Of a stretch of DNA of 41,047 nucleotides, positions 24,344-33,149 are shown piece after piece. The position numbers and the translations under genes were made by a program. Source of the stretch: Acidobacteriota bacterium (GTDB taxonomy: Bacteria > Acidobacteriota > UBA6911); assembly GCA_012719355.1 (NCBI GenBank), contig JAAYAM010000161.1, forward strand, positions 1-41,047, written 5' to 3'. The notes under the pieces were generated by a model. It saw only the letters and a program-made list of their open reading frames with translations. It was not told the DNA's origin and made no database searches. The first letter of the stretch is position 1, and every line of letters begins with the position of its first letter.

Positions 24344-26599
24344 CTATGCAAGGGGGAGCTCTATTATGATCCGGGTGCCTGCAGGCTTGTTGGATTCGGC
24401 CCGGACGGTGCCCTGATGGTCCGAGACAATCTGCCGGACAATGGCCAGCCCAAGCCCGGTCCCTCCCTTCCGCGTCGAGAAATAAGGAAGAAAAACGCTG
24501 TCCTGGTACTCTTCAGGAAAGCCGCACCCCGTGTCGCCCACCTCTACCCGGACGGAGTTCTCCCGCTGATTGCAGCACGTGCGCAGGTGAAGAGCTCTTT
24601 CCCCCGGATTGTCCGCCATGGCTTCAAGCGCGTTGTCGAACAGGTTGATGAAAACGCGCTTAATCTGCTCAGGATCCAGGCGCAGAGGGGGTATGCTCCG
24701 GTCAAATTCCTTTCTTACCTCTATCCCGGTTATGCGCCCGTCGTAAAGGGTCAGGGTATTGTCCAGAATGCGGTTGATGTCTGCATTTTCGACTCTGATT
24801 TCAGGGAGCCGGGAGAATCGGGAGAACTCATCCACCAGACTCTTCAGAGAACCCGCCTCCTCTATGATTACCTGAACGCATTCCGCGACTACTTTGTCAA
24901 ATCTCGCAAGCTCCTCCCGCCATGATTCGGGGACATCGGACTGCAGCGGCATGATCTGTCTGTAGCGTCGCAGGATGCGCTCGGCCGAGAGCTGGATAGG
25001 GGTCAGCGGGTTCTTGATTTCGTGGGCCAGGCGCCTGGCAACCTCCTGCCATGCGGCCATTTTCTCCATCCTGAGCAGTTCGGTCATGTCATCGAGCACG
25101 ACTACCCAGCCGGCGCGGCGGCCGTTGTTGTCGACCAGAGGAGTGACGGTCGCAGCCAGCTGCAGATTCTTTCCGGGAAGCGCAAGCTCGATGTTGCGCA
25201 CTGCCGTTCCGAGCACGTTCGATTTCTGCAGGAGCGCACGAAGCGTATCGGAAGCCGGCGGCTGCATGATCTCGTCCAGGCCGACTTCTCCGTTGATTTC
25301 ACCTGCCTGCAGCATATCGATCGCAGCCCGGTTCATGGTCTGGATGCGATGCTTCTGATCGAGAGAAATGACTCCGGTACCGATTGTCTGGAGAATGGTC
25401 TCAATATAGCGGCGTCGATCGGCGTTTTCGGCGCTGGTTTTCTGCAGGCTTTTTTGAGCAGCTTCGATACGTTTCTCGTTTTCCTGCAGATCGCCGATCA
25501 TCCTGTTGAATGACACTACAAGACTCCCCAGTTCATCGAACGCCTGGCATTGGACTCTGTGGTTCAGGTTGCCGGCGGCAACGGCTGCCGCGCCGCGCGC
25601 CAGCGCTTCAATCGGAACCGTGATCCGCTTCGCGAGATAGAGCCCGAACCAGGAAAAGGCGAAGATGATCAGGAGCGTGGCGAGCACGAGCATCATGAGA
25701 GTGTTGAATCTGAAGGTCGCGGTCTCCTGCTGAAGCTGGCCGTATTTCTCGTATGCTTCCAGGACGGAATCGACTCGGAACCTGGCGCTGTACGGACGGA
25801 TGGTCTCGGTGAGAACCGCACCGATGACGGTGCTGCTCGAGTCCCGGATCGGCGACGAAGCCCAGGTTACTTCAGTCAGCGGGTCGAGTGGAGTGAGACG
25901 ATCGACGTGATACACCTCCCTGCCGGCCAGAGCCTGGTCAACAAGATCTCTCACAGCCTGCTGATGTCGGCTCGTGGAGACGGCCGAACCTGCATCCGCG
26001 ACAGAGCGCGCACGTCTGTCGAAGATGCGCACGCGGTCGAGCGCGAATTCCCGGCTGAGATCAAGCAGGCGCTGCCGAACCTCCGGCGAAGCATTCATGT
26101 CTCCCGGCGACTGGAAGTAACCGGCTATGCGGGTGGCGAAGTACTTCGAGCGTTGTTCGGCTTCCGCTTCATACTGCTCGGCGAGAATCCGGCTGTTTTC
26201 CATCAGCTGGGCATTCGGCGCCCGAAACCAATGTTCTATGGAGGTGCTTATCAACGTGTAGGCGAGAAGGAAGAGCAGCAGAGCCGGCAGAAACGACAGA
26301 ACGATGAATGTGCTGACCATTTTTGTCTTGAAGCCGCTGCCGAGCAATCCGCTCTTTCGTTCGAAATAAAGCTTTATCAGGTTCCGTCCCAGGACCGTTG
26401 CGAGGATGAGAATTGCGAGCACGACGACGAATGTGGCCGTCCAGACCAGAAAGGTCATGCCGATGAATCTCGGACTCCCCACCGAGGTTATGTTGAGAAA
26501 GATCTGGGTGGCAACCAGCGAGAGAATGAGGAAAGCCATCGAGGCGACAATGTAGCGCCTTGTTCTGGATCCGTCCTGTCGGTCGGGTAGTCGGCTCAT
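24344..26599 (-). CDS. ntrY: Membrane sensor histidine kinase, NtrY-like
   Basis: The 751-residue kinase has three N-terminal membrane helices (about 15-120), a periplasmic segment of about 180 residues, a fourth helix near 310-335, and a HAMP domain with PIEALARGAAAVAAGNLNHRV. A PAS domain, HisKA and HATPase_c follow. The phospho-accepting His is near residue 526 in RRLAHEIKNPLTP; the N box (NLFDNALEAM) and G boxes (GDTGCGFP, GGTGLGLAI) are intact. This layout is that of NtrY. The ATG at 26599 follows CAGGAGCC; an in-frame ATG 42 bases upstream is less likely. A TATAAT on the minus strand at 26609-26614 is too close to serve this start with that ribosome site, so the true promoter may be further up. 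Confidence 0.9.
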   Translation of the reverse strand: MSRLPDRQDGSRTRRYIVASMAFLILSLVATQIFLNITSVGSPRFIGMTFLVWTATFVVVLAILILATVLGRNLIKLYFERKSGLLGSGFKTKMVSTFIVLSFLPALLLFLLAYTLISTSIEHWFRAPNAQLMENSRILAEQYEAEAEQRSKYFATRIAGYFQSPGDMNASPEVRQRLLDLSREFALDRVRIFDRRARSVADAGSAVSTSRHQQAVRDLVDQALAGREVYHVDRLTPLDPLTEVTWASSPIRDSSSTVIGAVLTETIRPYSARFRVDSVLEAYEKYGQLQQETATFRFNTLMMLVLATLLIIFAFSWFGLYLAKRITVPIEALARGAAAVAAGNLNHRVQCQAFDELGSLVVSFNRMIGDLQENEKRIEAAQKSLQKTSAENADRRRYIETILQTIGTGVISLDQKHRIQTMNRAAIDMLQAGEINGEVGLDEIMQPPASDTLRALLQKSNVLGTAVRNIELALPGKNLQLAATVTPLVDNNGRRAGWVVVLDDMTELLRMEKMAAWQEVARRLAHEIKNPLTPIQLSAERILRRYRQIMPLQSDVPESWREELARFDKVVAECVQVIIEEAGSLKSLVDEFSRFSRLPEIRVENADINRILDNTLTLYDGRITGIEVRKEFDRSIPPLRLDPEQIKRVFINLFDNALEAMADNPGERALHLRTCCNQRENSVRVEVGDTGCGFPEEYQDSVFLPYFSTRKGGTGLGLAIVRQIVSDHQGTVRAESNKPAGTRIIIELPLA

Positions 26600-26763
26600 A
26601 GGCTCCTGATTATAATCCGAAATGCGGACCGTAGTCCCCAATTGTAGCCAGGGGACGCGGTGTGTCGACCGTTCTGGGCGCGCGTAATTTTCGCAGACAG
26701 GAGGAAACCGTTGACGGATGGCCGGCGAAAGACTAGATTCATGCTTCGCGTGGAGGAATCCTG

Positions 26764-27756
26764 TTGAAAATCCTGATAACCGGCGGAGCTGGCTTTATCG
26801 GATCCTATCTTGCCGAAGCCTACCTCAACCGCAACGATGAAGTTTATGTAATCGACGACCTGTCGACGGGCAGCCTGGACAATATACGTCGGTTCACCGG
26901 AAATCCGCTATTTCACTTCATGGAGGGGACGATCCTGGACCGTGAGGCAATGATGGAGCTTACCGGAATATGCGATGTTGTCGCACATCTGGCCGCCGCA
27001 GTCGGCGTCAAGCTCATCATAGATGAACCTCTCAAATCGATTCACACCAATATCGTGGGGACGGAGATCGCTCTCGAGTTTGCCGACAAGTTCCGTAAGA
27101 AGATATTTCTGGCTTCGACCTCCGAAGTGTATGGCAGGAACTCACGGGTTCCATTATCCGAGGATGACATACGGGTTTACGGGCCGACGAATATTGCGCG
27201 GTGGAGCTATGCCGCCGGAAAGGCCATGGACGAATTCATGGCACTCGCCTATTACCGGACCAGGCAGCTCCCGGTCATCATAGGCCGGTTTTTCAATACG
27301 GTCGGCCCCGGGCAAACCGGCCGGTACGGAATGGTGATACCGCGCTTTGTCGGCCAGGCGCTGAGGAATGAGCCGATCACGGTGTATGGAAGCGGAACCC
27401 AGACGAGAAATTTCACTTATGTCGAGGACGTGGTGCGTGGAATAGTAGGGCTTATAGACGAACCGAGATCCGTCGGCGAAATTTTCAACATAGGAGGGAA
27501 GGGCGAGATTTCAATGAATGATCTTGCCTTACGCATCAAGACTATCGCGGGAAGCACCTCGCCCATCCGGCACATCCCATACGACGAAGCCTACCAGGAA
27601 GGGTTCGAAGACATGGAACGTCGCGTTCCAGACATCACCAAGATTGAGAACCTGATAGGTTATCGCAACCACTATGATCTCGAACAGATTCTGACCAGGG
27701 TAATTGAGTTCGAACGCCGCAAGCTCTCGGCGGAAAATCAGGCCGTGGCCACATAA
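26764..27756 (+). CDS. NAD-dependent sugar-nucleotide epimerase/dehydratase
   Basis: The 330-residue protein belongs to the extended SDR family. It has the NAD loop GGAGFIG (7-13), AHLAAAVGV, the catalytic STSEVYG (Ser118/Thr119), and YAAGK (Tyr149, Lys153). The C-terminal part binds the nucleotide sugar (FFNTVGPGQ, YGSGTQTRNFTYVEDVV). It may act on UDP-glucose, UDP-glucuronate or dTDP/GDP sugars; the exact reaction cannot be fixed. The start is TTG at 26764 with GGAGG 8 bases upstream, and the protein begins directly at the first Rossmann strand. It is divergent from ntrY (164 bases between) and no glycosyltransferase is adjacent. Confidence 0.9.
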   Translation: MKILITGGAGFIGSYLAEAYLNRNDEVYVIDDLSTGSLDNIRRFTGNPLFHFMEGTILDREAMMELTGICDVVAHLAAAVGVKLIIDEPLKSIHTNIVGTEIALEFADKFRKKIFLASTSEVYGRNSRVPLSEDDIRVYGPTNIARWSYAAGKAMDEFMALAYYRTRQLPVIIGRFFNTVGPGQTGRYGMVIPRFVGQALRNEPITVYGSGTQTRNFTYVEDVVRGIVGLIDEPRSVGEIFNIGGKGEISMNDLALRIKTIAGSTSPIRHIPYDEAYQEGFEDMERRVPDITKIENLIGYRNHYDLEQILTRVIEFERRKLSAENQAVAT

Positions 27757-27817
27757 ATCAGTCGTCCCCTGTTGCCGGTTCGCCGGCCGCGCTCTATCAT
27801 TCGAGCGGAGGCAGAAT

Positions 27818-28093
27818 ATGGCGGGACGGCTGAAGTATGAGGATGTAGAGCAATACCTGCGCACTTTTCAGGCCGGAGAACCCCCTTTCGATTTCGGCGC
27901 CCTGCTTCAGCTGGTGCTGACGGGAGTTGAAAACCTGCGGAAAAGCGCGGCTGAGGGCGACATTCTGGAAAATGTCCATCTCATAACCGATTCCCAGGCG
28001 GCATTTCTGAAGCAGCTTCTGGACGGCCGGGCCGAAAGCATCGAGTGGTTCAAGGACCAGATCTCGCATTCAAGCCAGACGGGTTTGTTGTAG
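27818..28093 (+). CDS. Small protein of unknown function
   Basis: The 91-residue protein has no motif I recognise. It is mostly helical, acidic and soluble, with a conserved-looking start (RLKYEDVEQYLRTF) and a C-terminal SIEWFKDQI segment. The ATG at 27818 has GCGGAGG 7 bases upstream; a longer open frame from 27704 crosses the end of the epimerase gene and is less likely. It follows the epimerase by 61 bases and converges on another unknown gene with 15 bases between stops. Confidence 0.65.
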   Translation: MAGRLKYEDVEQYLRTFQAGEPPFDFGALLQLVLTGVENLRKSAAEGDILENVHLITDSQAAFLKQLLDGRAESIEWFKDQISHSSQTGLL

Positions 28094-28108
28094 AGCGGGT
28101 GCTGCCGT

Positions 28109-28468
28109 TCAATGACGGGTTTTCCCAAGAGGTAGTGAGGGATTGCGGTCGGCGATCCCTCCGAATTCGTCCATGATCCAGTCAGCCTGCATGTCTTTGA
28201 TCCGTTCCATCCATTTCCTGATTGCTTCGAGGCAGCTTTCGAGATCACTTCTCTGAAAAGTCTCGGAAGAATCCGAATGGAGGCCGGGACTTTCATTCGT
28301 AGTGAATGTGCCGCCGGCGACTGAGTTGATGACGAACCGGTGCTCAAGGGAACTCGCGGAAGTGATGGTCACCGCAGGGCCTTGTTCATCGTCATACTTC
28401 ACCGTGAAAGATCTGGAATCCAGGATTTCAGTAATCCTGCTCGCGGTCGCTTCGCTCAACCTGGTCAT
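28109..28468 (-). CDS. Protein of unknown function
   Basis: The 119-residue soluble protein has no recognised family. The N-terminal half (SRSFTVKYDDEQGPAVTIT, HRFVINSVAGGTFTTNESPG) looks like beta strands; the C-terminal half is a helix with a Trp-rich stretch (IRKWMERIKDMQADWIMDEF). The ATG at 28468 follows GGAAAGG. It is divergent from the HEAT-repeat gene. Codon use is ordinary, and the coding call rests on the ribosome site and frame length. Confidence 0.6.
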   Translation of the reverse strand: MTRLSEATASRITEILDSRSFTVKYDDEQGPAVTITSASSLEHRFVINSVAGGTFTTNESPGLHSDSSETFQRSDLESCLEAIRKWMERIKDMQADWIMDEFGGIADRNPSLPLGKTRH

Positions 28469-28604
28469 ATCCTTTCCTTACCGTTACGTCCTGTGCTGTC
28501 CGTTCTCTCTCTTGAAAGCATAGGCTGATTCTCCGCGGACTGCCAGCCCGTCTTCTCAGGAAATGGGTGTCCAGATTTCGTTCACGCCGGTCGGCGGAGA
28601 CCGC

Positions 28605-28614
28605 GTGTTATAAT
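28605..28614 (+). promoter_or_regulatory. -10 box directly before the HEAT-repeat gene (near-leaderless)
   Basis: GTGTTATAAT (TATAAT at 28609-28614) is an extended -10 type sequence with TG one base upstream of the hexamer. The ATG of the next gene begins at 28624, only 9 bases after it, so transcription would start at or within a few bases of the start codon. No Shine-Dalgarno is present. Confidence 0.5.
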
Positions 28615-28623
28615 CGGTCGGCT

Positions 28624-29604
28624 ATGGTCAGGCAATCGCTGCAGGAGAAGGTGGCGCGGTTGAAGGAACTTGCAGCCCTTCCCTGCACGGATGACGCTTT
28701 GAACGAGATACGCCAGGCGCTTTCGTCAAAAAGCAGCGCCATTGCGGCGGCGGCGGCAAATGGAGCGGCGAAACTCAGGCTTTGCCGGCTCACCCCCGAG
28801 ATTGTGGCCATGTTCAACCGTTTCCTGGAAAACCCGGTTAAAACCGATTCCGGCTGTCGCGCGAAACTGGCAGCGGTGGAGGCCCTGAATGCGATTGACT
28901 ACGCTGAAGCCGACGTATTCCTGAAGGGAATCCGTCATTTCCAGATGGAGCCTTCGTTCGGCCCGCCTGTCGACACGGCCGACCATCTGCGGGCTGCGTG
29001 CGCCGCAGGACTGTACCGTATCGGGTACTCCGAGCTGCTGTGTGAACTCGTGTCGCTTATGACCGACCGCGAGCCTGTCGCAAGGCGTGCTTCAATCATG
29101 ATCTTGACGGACGTGGGCCAGGAGTCGTGCGAACTTCTTCTGAGATTGAAGGTACTGCAGGGAGACAAGGTGCCCGAAATCATCGGCGACTGCTTCAACG
29201 GCCTCATGACGATCGCCCCTGCACGGTCCCTGACGTTTGTAGAGCAGTTTCTTTCTTCTGACGATCTGAGCACTGCAGAAGAGGCGGCACTGGCCATCGG
29301 CAACTCGCGTCACGAATCCGCGTATGCCCGGCTGCTCGAGTTCAGGAATCGGAGCATCACACCTGCGTATAAGCGCATGTTACTTCTCCCCATTGCGCTT
29401 ACGCGGTGCGATGAGGCATTCGGGTATCTTCTTCAGGTCGTGCGGGATGAGCATCAGGACTACGCCGCCGCGGCCGTGGAAGCACTGTCGATTTACTGCG
29501 ACAATCCACAAAGACGGGCGCAGATCAGCCGGACGGTTGCCGATCGCGGCGACCGGTGCGTGACCGCGGCGTACCAAAAGGTACTGCTCCAGGCAAAGTC
29601 ATGA
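28624..29604 (+). CDS. HEAT-repeat protein
   Basis: The 326-residue protein is built of repeated Ala/Leu-rich helix pairs, as in HEAT/PBS-lyase-type repeats; examples are CRAKLAAVEALNAIDYAEAD, ARRASIMILTDVGQESC, AEEAALAIGNSRHESAY and YAAAAVEALSIYCDNPQ. Such solenoids bind other proteins or act as scaffolds; no enzyme motif is visible. The ATG at 28624 is chosen because a TATAAT ends 9 bases before it, leaving no room for an ATG at 28567. No ribosome site precedes it, suggesting leaderless translation. The next gene starts 67 bases downstream on the same strand. Confidence 0.8.
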   Translation: MVRQSLQEKVARLKELAALPCTDDALNEIRQALSSKSSAIAAAAANGAAKLRLCRLTPEIVAMFNRFLENPVKTDSGCRAKLAAVEALNAIDYAEADVFLKGIRHFQMEPSFGPPVDTADHLRAACAAGLYRIGYSELLCELVSLMTDREPVARRASIMILTDVGQESCELLLRLKVLQGDKVPEIIGDCFNGLMTIAPARSLTFVEQFLSSDDLSTAEEAALAIGNSRHESAYARLLEFRNRSITPAYKRMLLLPIALTRCDEAFGYLLQVVRDEHQDYAAAAVEALSIYCDNPQRRAQISRTVADRGDRCVTAAYQKVLLQAKS

Positions 29605-29671
29605 TCAGGCACAGGTTCTGCTTGCTCACCTGACAATGGGAATGGCCTGACAGGCACGTTTCTCAGGGTAT

Positions 29672-30250
29672 ATGATCACCGATTTCAGACCGCGGAATCT
29701 TTCAGGAAGCCTCGAATACGACAGCAGCGACAGGATCGCACGGCTCAACCTGCCTGCAGACGCCCGCCTGCAGCAACTCGCACGGGGTATTGAATCTGCC
29801 ATGGCAGAGGGATCCAGGACCGCGGTTGAGCACGCCTGCAGGGATTTTTTGGCGGAAACATCCTCGTTCTTCAACGTAACCGCGCCGGCTGTCAGGGTTC
29901 TCGGCGCTCGTCCGGTGAGGATATATGAGGCGGGGATAGGAGAGCTCTTCGGAGACTATCAAATCAACAAGGCTGTGATCCGGGTGTGGATGCGAACGGC
30001 GGTTCAATTGAAAGTGACGTCCTTCGGCACCCTGCTCAACACCCTTTGCCACGAATTCTGTCATCACCTCGATATTCGGCTGTTCAATTTCCCGCACAGT
30101 TATCACACGCGAGGGTTCTACGCGCGAATCGCCGCGCTTTATCATCATTGCCGCGGTACCCCGGTTGTTCCGCTGGTCTGGCGGCGGATGCCGCAGAATC
30201 GCTGGCGAATCGACTGGGGTCGTATGCGGCGATTGCGCGGAAACGGATAG
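29672..30250 (+). CDS. Zinc-metallopeptidase-like protein with HExxH motif
   Basis: The 192-residue protein has TLCHEFCHHLD, containing His127-Glu128-x-x-His131, followed by HSYHTRGFYARI, in which His145 could be a third zinc ligand as in SprT-like or minimal gluzincin folds. No signal peptide is present, so it is likely cytoplasmic. I do not recognise a named family. The ATG at 29672 is supported by a weak AGGG. The next gene begins 56 bases downstream, so they may be co-transcribed with the HEAT-repeat gene, but the link in function is unknown. Confidence 0.72.
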   Translation: MITDFRPRNLSGSLEYDSSDRIARLNLPADARLQQLARGIESAMAEGSRTAVEHACRDFLAETSSFFNVTAPAVRVLGARPVRIYEAGIGELFGDYQINKAVIRVWMRTAVQLKVTSFGTLLNTLCHEFCHHLDIRLFNFPHSYHTRGFYARIAALYHHCRGTPVVPLVWRRMPQNRWRIDWGRMRRLRGNG

Positions 30251-30306
30251 CCGGACAGGAGAATGGATCCAAACGAATCGGCCTCAAAGACAGTGAGATA
30301 AAAGAA

Positions 30307-31386
30307 ATGAACAACGCAGGCGGAACGCGATTGCGAAAAGTGATTCTGGTAATCCTGGCATTGGGGATCAGCCTGTTATTCCTGTGGATGATCAGGCGCT
30401 TCATCATGCCGCTGCTTCTCGGCGCCATACTGGCGGGCTTGTTTAATCCGCTGTACAGCTGGTTCGTAGTACGCTTTCACGGACGCAGGGGCCTGGCCTC
30501 GGCGGCGACGCTGCTGATCATTCTTCTGCTCCTTGTGCTTCCCCTCACCGGTTTTCTGGGACTCGTTGCGGCCCAGGCCTATCAGCTGGCCGAGTCGGCG
30601 CGCCCCTGGGTGGAAACCCAGCTCGCCGGCGATACCGGTCTGAACAGGCTCCTCCAGAGCATGCCTTTCTACGAATACATCCGCCCGTATCAGGACCAGG
30701 TATTATCAAAACTGGGAACATTGGCAAGTTACATCGGCTCCTTCGCGGTAGGGGCTCTGGCGACGGTTGCATCAGGAACCGCCAGTTTTCTGCTCTCGCT
30801 GTTTGTGATGCTCTATGCCGTGTACTTCTTTTTCGTGGATGGGCGGAGTCTGCTGCGGCGCATCCTCTATCTGCTCCCGCTTCCGGCCGAAGACGAGGAT
30901 CAGTTGATAAGCCGCTTCCTGTCGGTGTCACGAGCGACCATCAAAGGCACCTTGATCATTGCGGTAGTTCAGGGTGCACTTACCGGAGTGGCCTTTTGGG
31001 CCGCGGGAATACAGGGCGCGGCTTTTTGGGCAGCCATAGCGGCAGTACTGTCGGTGATCCCCGGACTTGGTCCGGCGGTTGTGTGGATACCCGCGGTGGC
31101 CTACCTGCTCCTCGTCGGCCGGTGGGGAGCCGCGCTGGCTCTCTTTGCGTGGAGCGCTGCTGTGGTGGGTGGCATAGACAACCTGTTGCGGCCGAAACTC
31201 GTCGGGAAAGACACGAGGATGCCGGATCTCCTGATCCTGCTCTCTACCCTTGGCGGCCTTATGCTGTTCGGGGCCGCTGGATTCATCCTTGGGCCGGTTC
31301 TGGCGGCACTTTTCGTGACCGTGTGGGACCTCTACGGTGCCGCCTTCAAAGACGTACTTCCGCCCGATTCAACAGGCGGTTCGTGA
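30307..31386 (+). CDS. AI-2E-family (PerM/YdiK-type) membrane transporter
   Basis: The 359-residue membrane protein has about seven to eight helices in the pattern of the AI-2E transporter family: a hydrophobic N-terminus (VILVILALGISLLFLWMI), a long soluble region (about 95-150) and conserved C-terminal blocks including IPGLGPAVVWIPA and DNLLRPKLVG. Members include a proposed autoinducer-2 exporter, Na+/H+ antiporters and proteins of unknown substrate. The frame is open upstream to 29986 but overlaps the peptidase gene; the ATG at 30307 starts a typical short basic cytoplasmic tail. Its ribosome site is weak. Two small hairpins follow (31392-31443). Confidence 0.88.
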   Translation: MNNAGGTRLRKVILVILALGISLLFLWMIRRFIMPLLLGAILAGLFNPLYSWFVVRFHGRRGLASAATLLIILLLLVLPLTGFLGLVAAQAYQLAESARPWVETQLAGDTGLNRLLQSMPFYEYIRPYQDQVLSKLGTLASYIGSFAVGALATVASGTASFLLSLFVMLYAVYFFFVDGRSLLRRILYLLPLPAEDEDQLISRFLSVSRATIKGTLIIAVVQGALTGVAFWAAGIQGAAFWAAIAAVLSVIPGLGPAVVWIPAVAYLLLVGRWGAALALFAWSAAVVGGIDNLLRPKLVGKDTRMPDLLILLSTLGGLMLFGAAGFILGPVLAALFVTVWDLYGAAFKDVLPPDSTGGS

Positions 31387-31391
31387 CTGAC

Positions 31392-31443
31392 AAAAGGCCA
31401 TGGCTTTTACTGTTATTTCGCCATTGTTCCGCACGGGCCCGTG
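31392..31443 (+). terminator. Two short hairpins after the AI-2E gene
   Basis: AAAAGGCCATGGCTTTT (31392-31408) folds with one bulged G, and a perfect 12-base palindrome CACGGGCCCGTG follows at 31432-31443. Together they may end the transcript; neither is a strong intrinsic terminator. Confidence 0.35.
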
Positions 31444-31549
31444 ATGTATTCTGAGGCCTAGGTGGAAAGTCAGCCTTCTGCGCCCGGTATTCTTGTTCTG
31501 CATTGAGCGGCAATCCATCCCTTGTGCCACAGGCAGGAGGGGCTCACGC

Positions 31550-33100
31550 ATGCAGGTTCATCTGATTAATCCGAGTGATATTTCGTTTGGGGCCGGTGTC
31601 ATCACACCTCGCTGGTTATATGTCCTCGCCGGCGCCACACCTCGCTGCTACGGCGATCCCTGGATAACTGATGAAACCCTCCAGCCCGCGCAGCCCGAAA
31701 AGATGGCTCCGGGAGACGTGGTGGGAATTGGAATCACCACGAGCAACGCTTCCCGTGGTTACGAACTGGGTCGGCTCGTCAGAGAGCGCGGCTGCCTGCC
31801 GGTATTTGGAGGCATTCACGCCACCCTGTATCCTGAAGAATCTCACACGCACGGCGGAGCAGTGGCGGTCGTCCGTGGCGACGGAGATCTGGTGTGGTCC
31901 GAGGTGCTTTCTGATTGCGCCGCAGGCCGTCCCAGGCGGATATATGAAGGCGGTTCGATCGCGGCGGCCGATTTCGCATTTCCCCGCTGGGATCTTCTGA
32001 GTCGGGGCTCGTACATGTGGGGTTCCGTCCAGACTGTTCGCGGATGCCCGAAACGCTGTTCATTCTGCTCGGTCTGGCGGACAGATGGCCAGGTACCTCG
32101 ACAGCGACCCGTCTCTCCGGTCGTCGAAGAGGTCGTCATGCTTCGTCGTCGGGGATACAGGTTCATCGCTCTTGCCGATGACAATTTCTATCCTGTCACA
32201 CAGCGCGACCTTGCACTGGCTGCCGGCCGGAGTAATAAGAGTCAGTATGACAGGCTCCTCTCAATTCGGAGTGAGCGTTTCGAGCTCATGAAACAGCTTG
32301 CCCGGATTTCGAAAGATGTCATTTTCTTCACTCAAATCACGATGGAAGCCGCCGAAGACGAGGCATTTCTGAATGCAATGAAAGCTGCCCGGATTAAGGG
32401 GGCCCTGATAGGTGTCGAATCCGTATCGGTCACCGGATTGAAAAGCCTGTATAAAGGCTTCAACCTGAGCGGCGACGATTTGATAGCAAGCCTGCAGCGA
32501 TTCAATCAGTCTGGTATTCATGTGCTGGGATCGTTCATCTTCGGACTGCAGAGCGATACGCCGGCGACATTCACGGCCACGTCGGAGCTTGCAGACCGGG
32601 CAGGGCTGACATTTGCACAGTTCATACCGCTGACTCCGTTTCCCGGGACGATCGATTTTGAGAAATGGGCGAAAGGAAACGAGACTTCGAGCCGGTACTG
32701 GCTCCTTCCGCCCAACAAACGTCCCAGAGTCTACCTGCCGCACCCAACAATGTCCGAGGAAGAGATCAAACATCATACAAAGCAGGCATGGGCTTCTTTC
32801 TACGGCATCCGGAAAATATGGCGGAGGTCACGCTGTACTTCGAAGCTCCGCTCGAGACTGGCGTTCATTCTTATTTCCAAGCTCTATAGCCAGATGTACG
32901 CCAAGACAGGAATGACCACAGGCGGTTTCCGGCGGGCGCTGGCCGTAGGCTGGGCACGGATCATAGCCCGTCCATGCGTTGCACTTTTTTCAGGGCGGCC
33001 TTTGCCTGATCTGCAGATTCCTCTGCGCACGGCACCCAAACAGGCAGGCAGCACGGCGGGCGAGGCCGAAGTAGTGTATAATAAGGTTCCGGCCTCATGA
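31550..33100 (+). CDS. Radical SAM protein with N-terminal B12-binding-like domain
   Basis: The 516-residue protein has an N-terminal cobalamin-binding-type domain (VVGIGITTSN, VFGGIHATLYPEE, VVRGDGD) and a radical SAM domain with Cys166, Cys170 and Cys173 (CPKRCSFC). The C-terminal part is about 230 residues longer than the radical SAM core requires and contains the motif FAQFIPLTPFPGT. No DxHxxG is visible. Similar proteins methylate or rearrange lipids, hopanoids or bacteriochlorophyll precursors, but this sequence fits no named subgroup I can identify. The ATG at 31550 follows GGCAGGAGGGG. It is probably monocistronic, and a promoter-like GTGTATAAT lies inside its last codons. Confidence 0.82.
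   Translation: MQVHLINPSDISFGAGVITPRWLYVLAGATPRCYGDPWITDETLQPAQPEKMAPGDVVGIGITTSNASRGYELGRLVRERGCLPVFGGIHATLYPEESHTHGGAVAVVRGDGDLVWSEVLSDCAAGRPRRIYEGGSIAAADFAFPRWDLLSRGSYMWGSVQTVRGCPKRCSFCSVWRTDGQVPRQRPVSPVVEEVVMLRRRGYRFIALADDNFYPVTQRDLALAAGRSNKSQYDRLLSIRSERFELMKQLARISKDVIFFTQITMEAAEDEAFLNAMKAARIKGALIGVESVSVTGLKSLYKGFNLSGDDLIASLQRFNQSGIHVLGSFIFGLQSDTPATFTATSELADRAGLTFAQFIPLTPFPGTIDFEKWAKGNETSSRYWLLPPNKRPRVYLPHPTMSEEEIKHHTKQAWASFYGIRKIWRRSRCTSKLRSRLAFILISKLYSQMYAKTGMTTGGFRRALAVGWARIIARPCVALFSGRPLPDLQIPLRTAPKQAGSTAGEAEVVYNKVPAS
33074..33082 (+). promoter_or_regulatory. GTGTATAAT promoter-like motif inside the end of the radical SAM gene
   Basis: GTGTATAAT (hexamer 33077-33082) lies within the last codons of the upstream gene and 67 bases before the ATG of the next small gene. 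No -35 match is visible. Identical in all nine bases to 16227 and 34728. Confidence 0.4.
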
Positions 33101-33149
33101 ATGACGCCGCCCCTGTGAATTGACGTTCCGGAAAGGATGATGTCCCGCC

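Noticed and set aside
26609-26614. Minus-strand TATAAT as the ntrY promoter
   Set aside because: A start site 6-7 bases downstream would cut off the ribosome site CAGGAGCC, so it cannot serve the chosen start together with that site; left unassigned.
29986-30306. 107-residue N-terminal extension of the AI-2E transporter
   Set aside because: It overlaps the peptidase gene in another frame and is Arg/Ser/Pro-rich without membrane segments; the ATG at 30307 starts a normal member.
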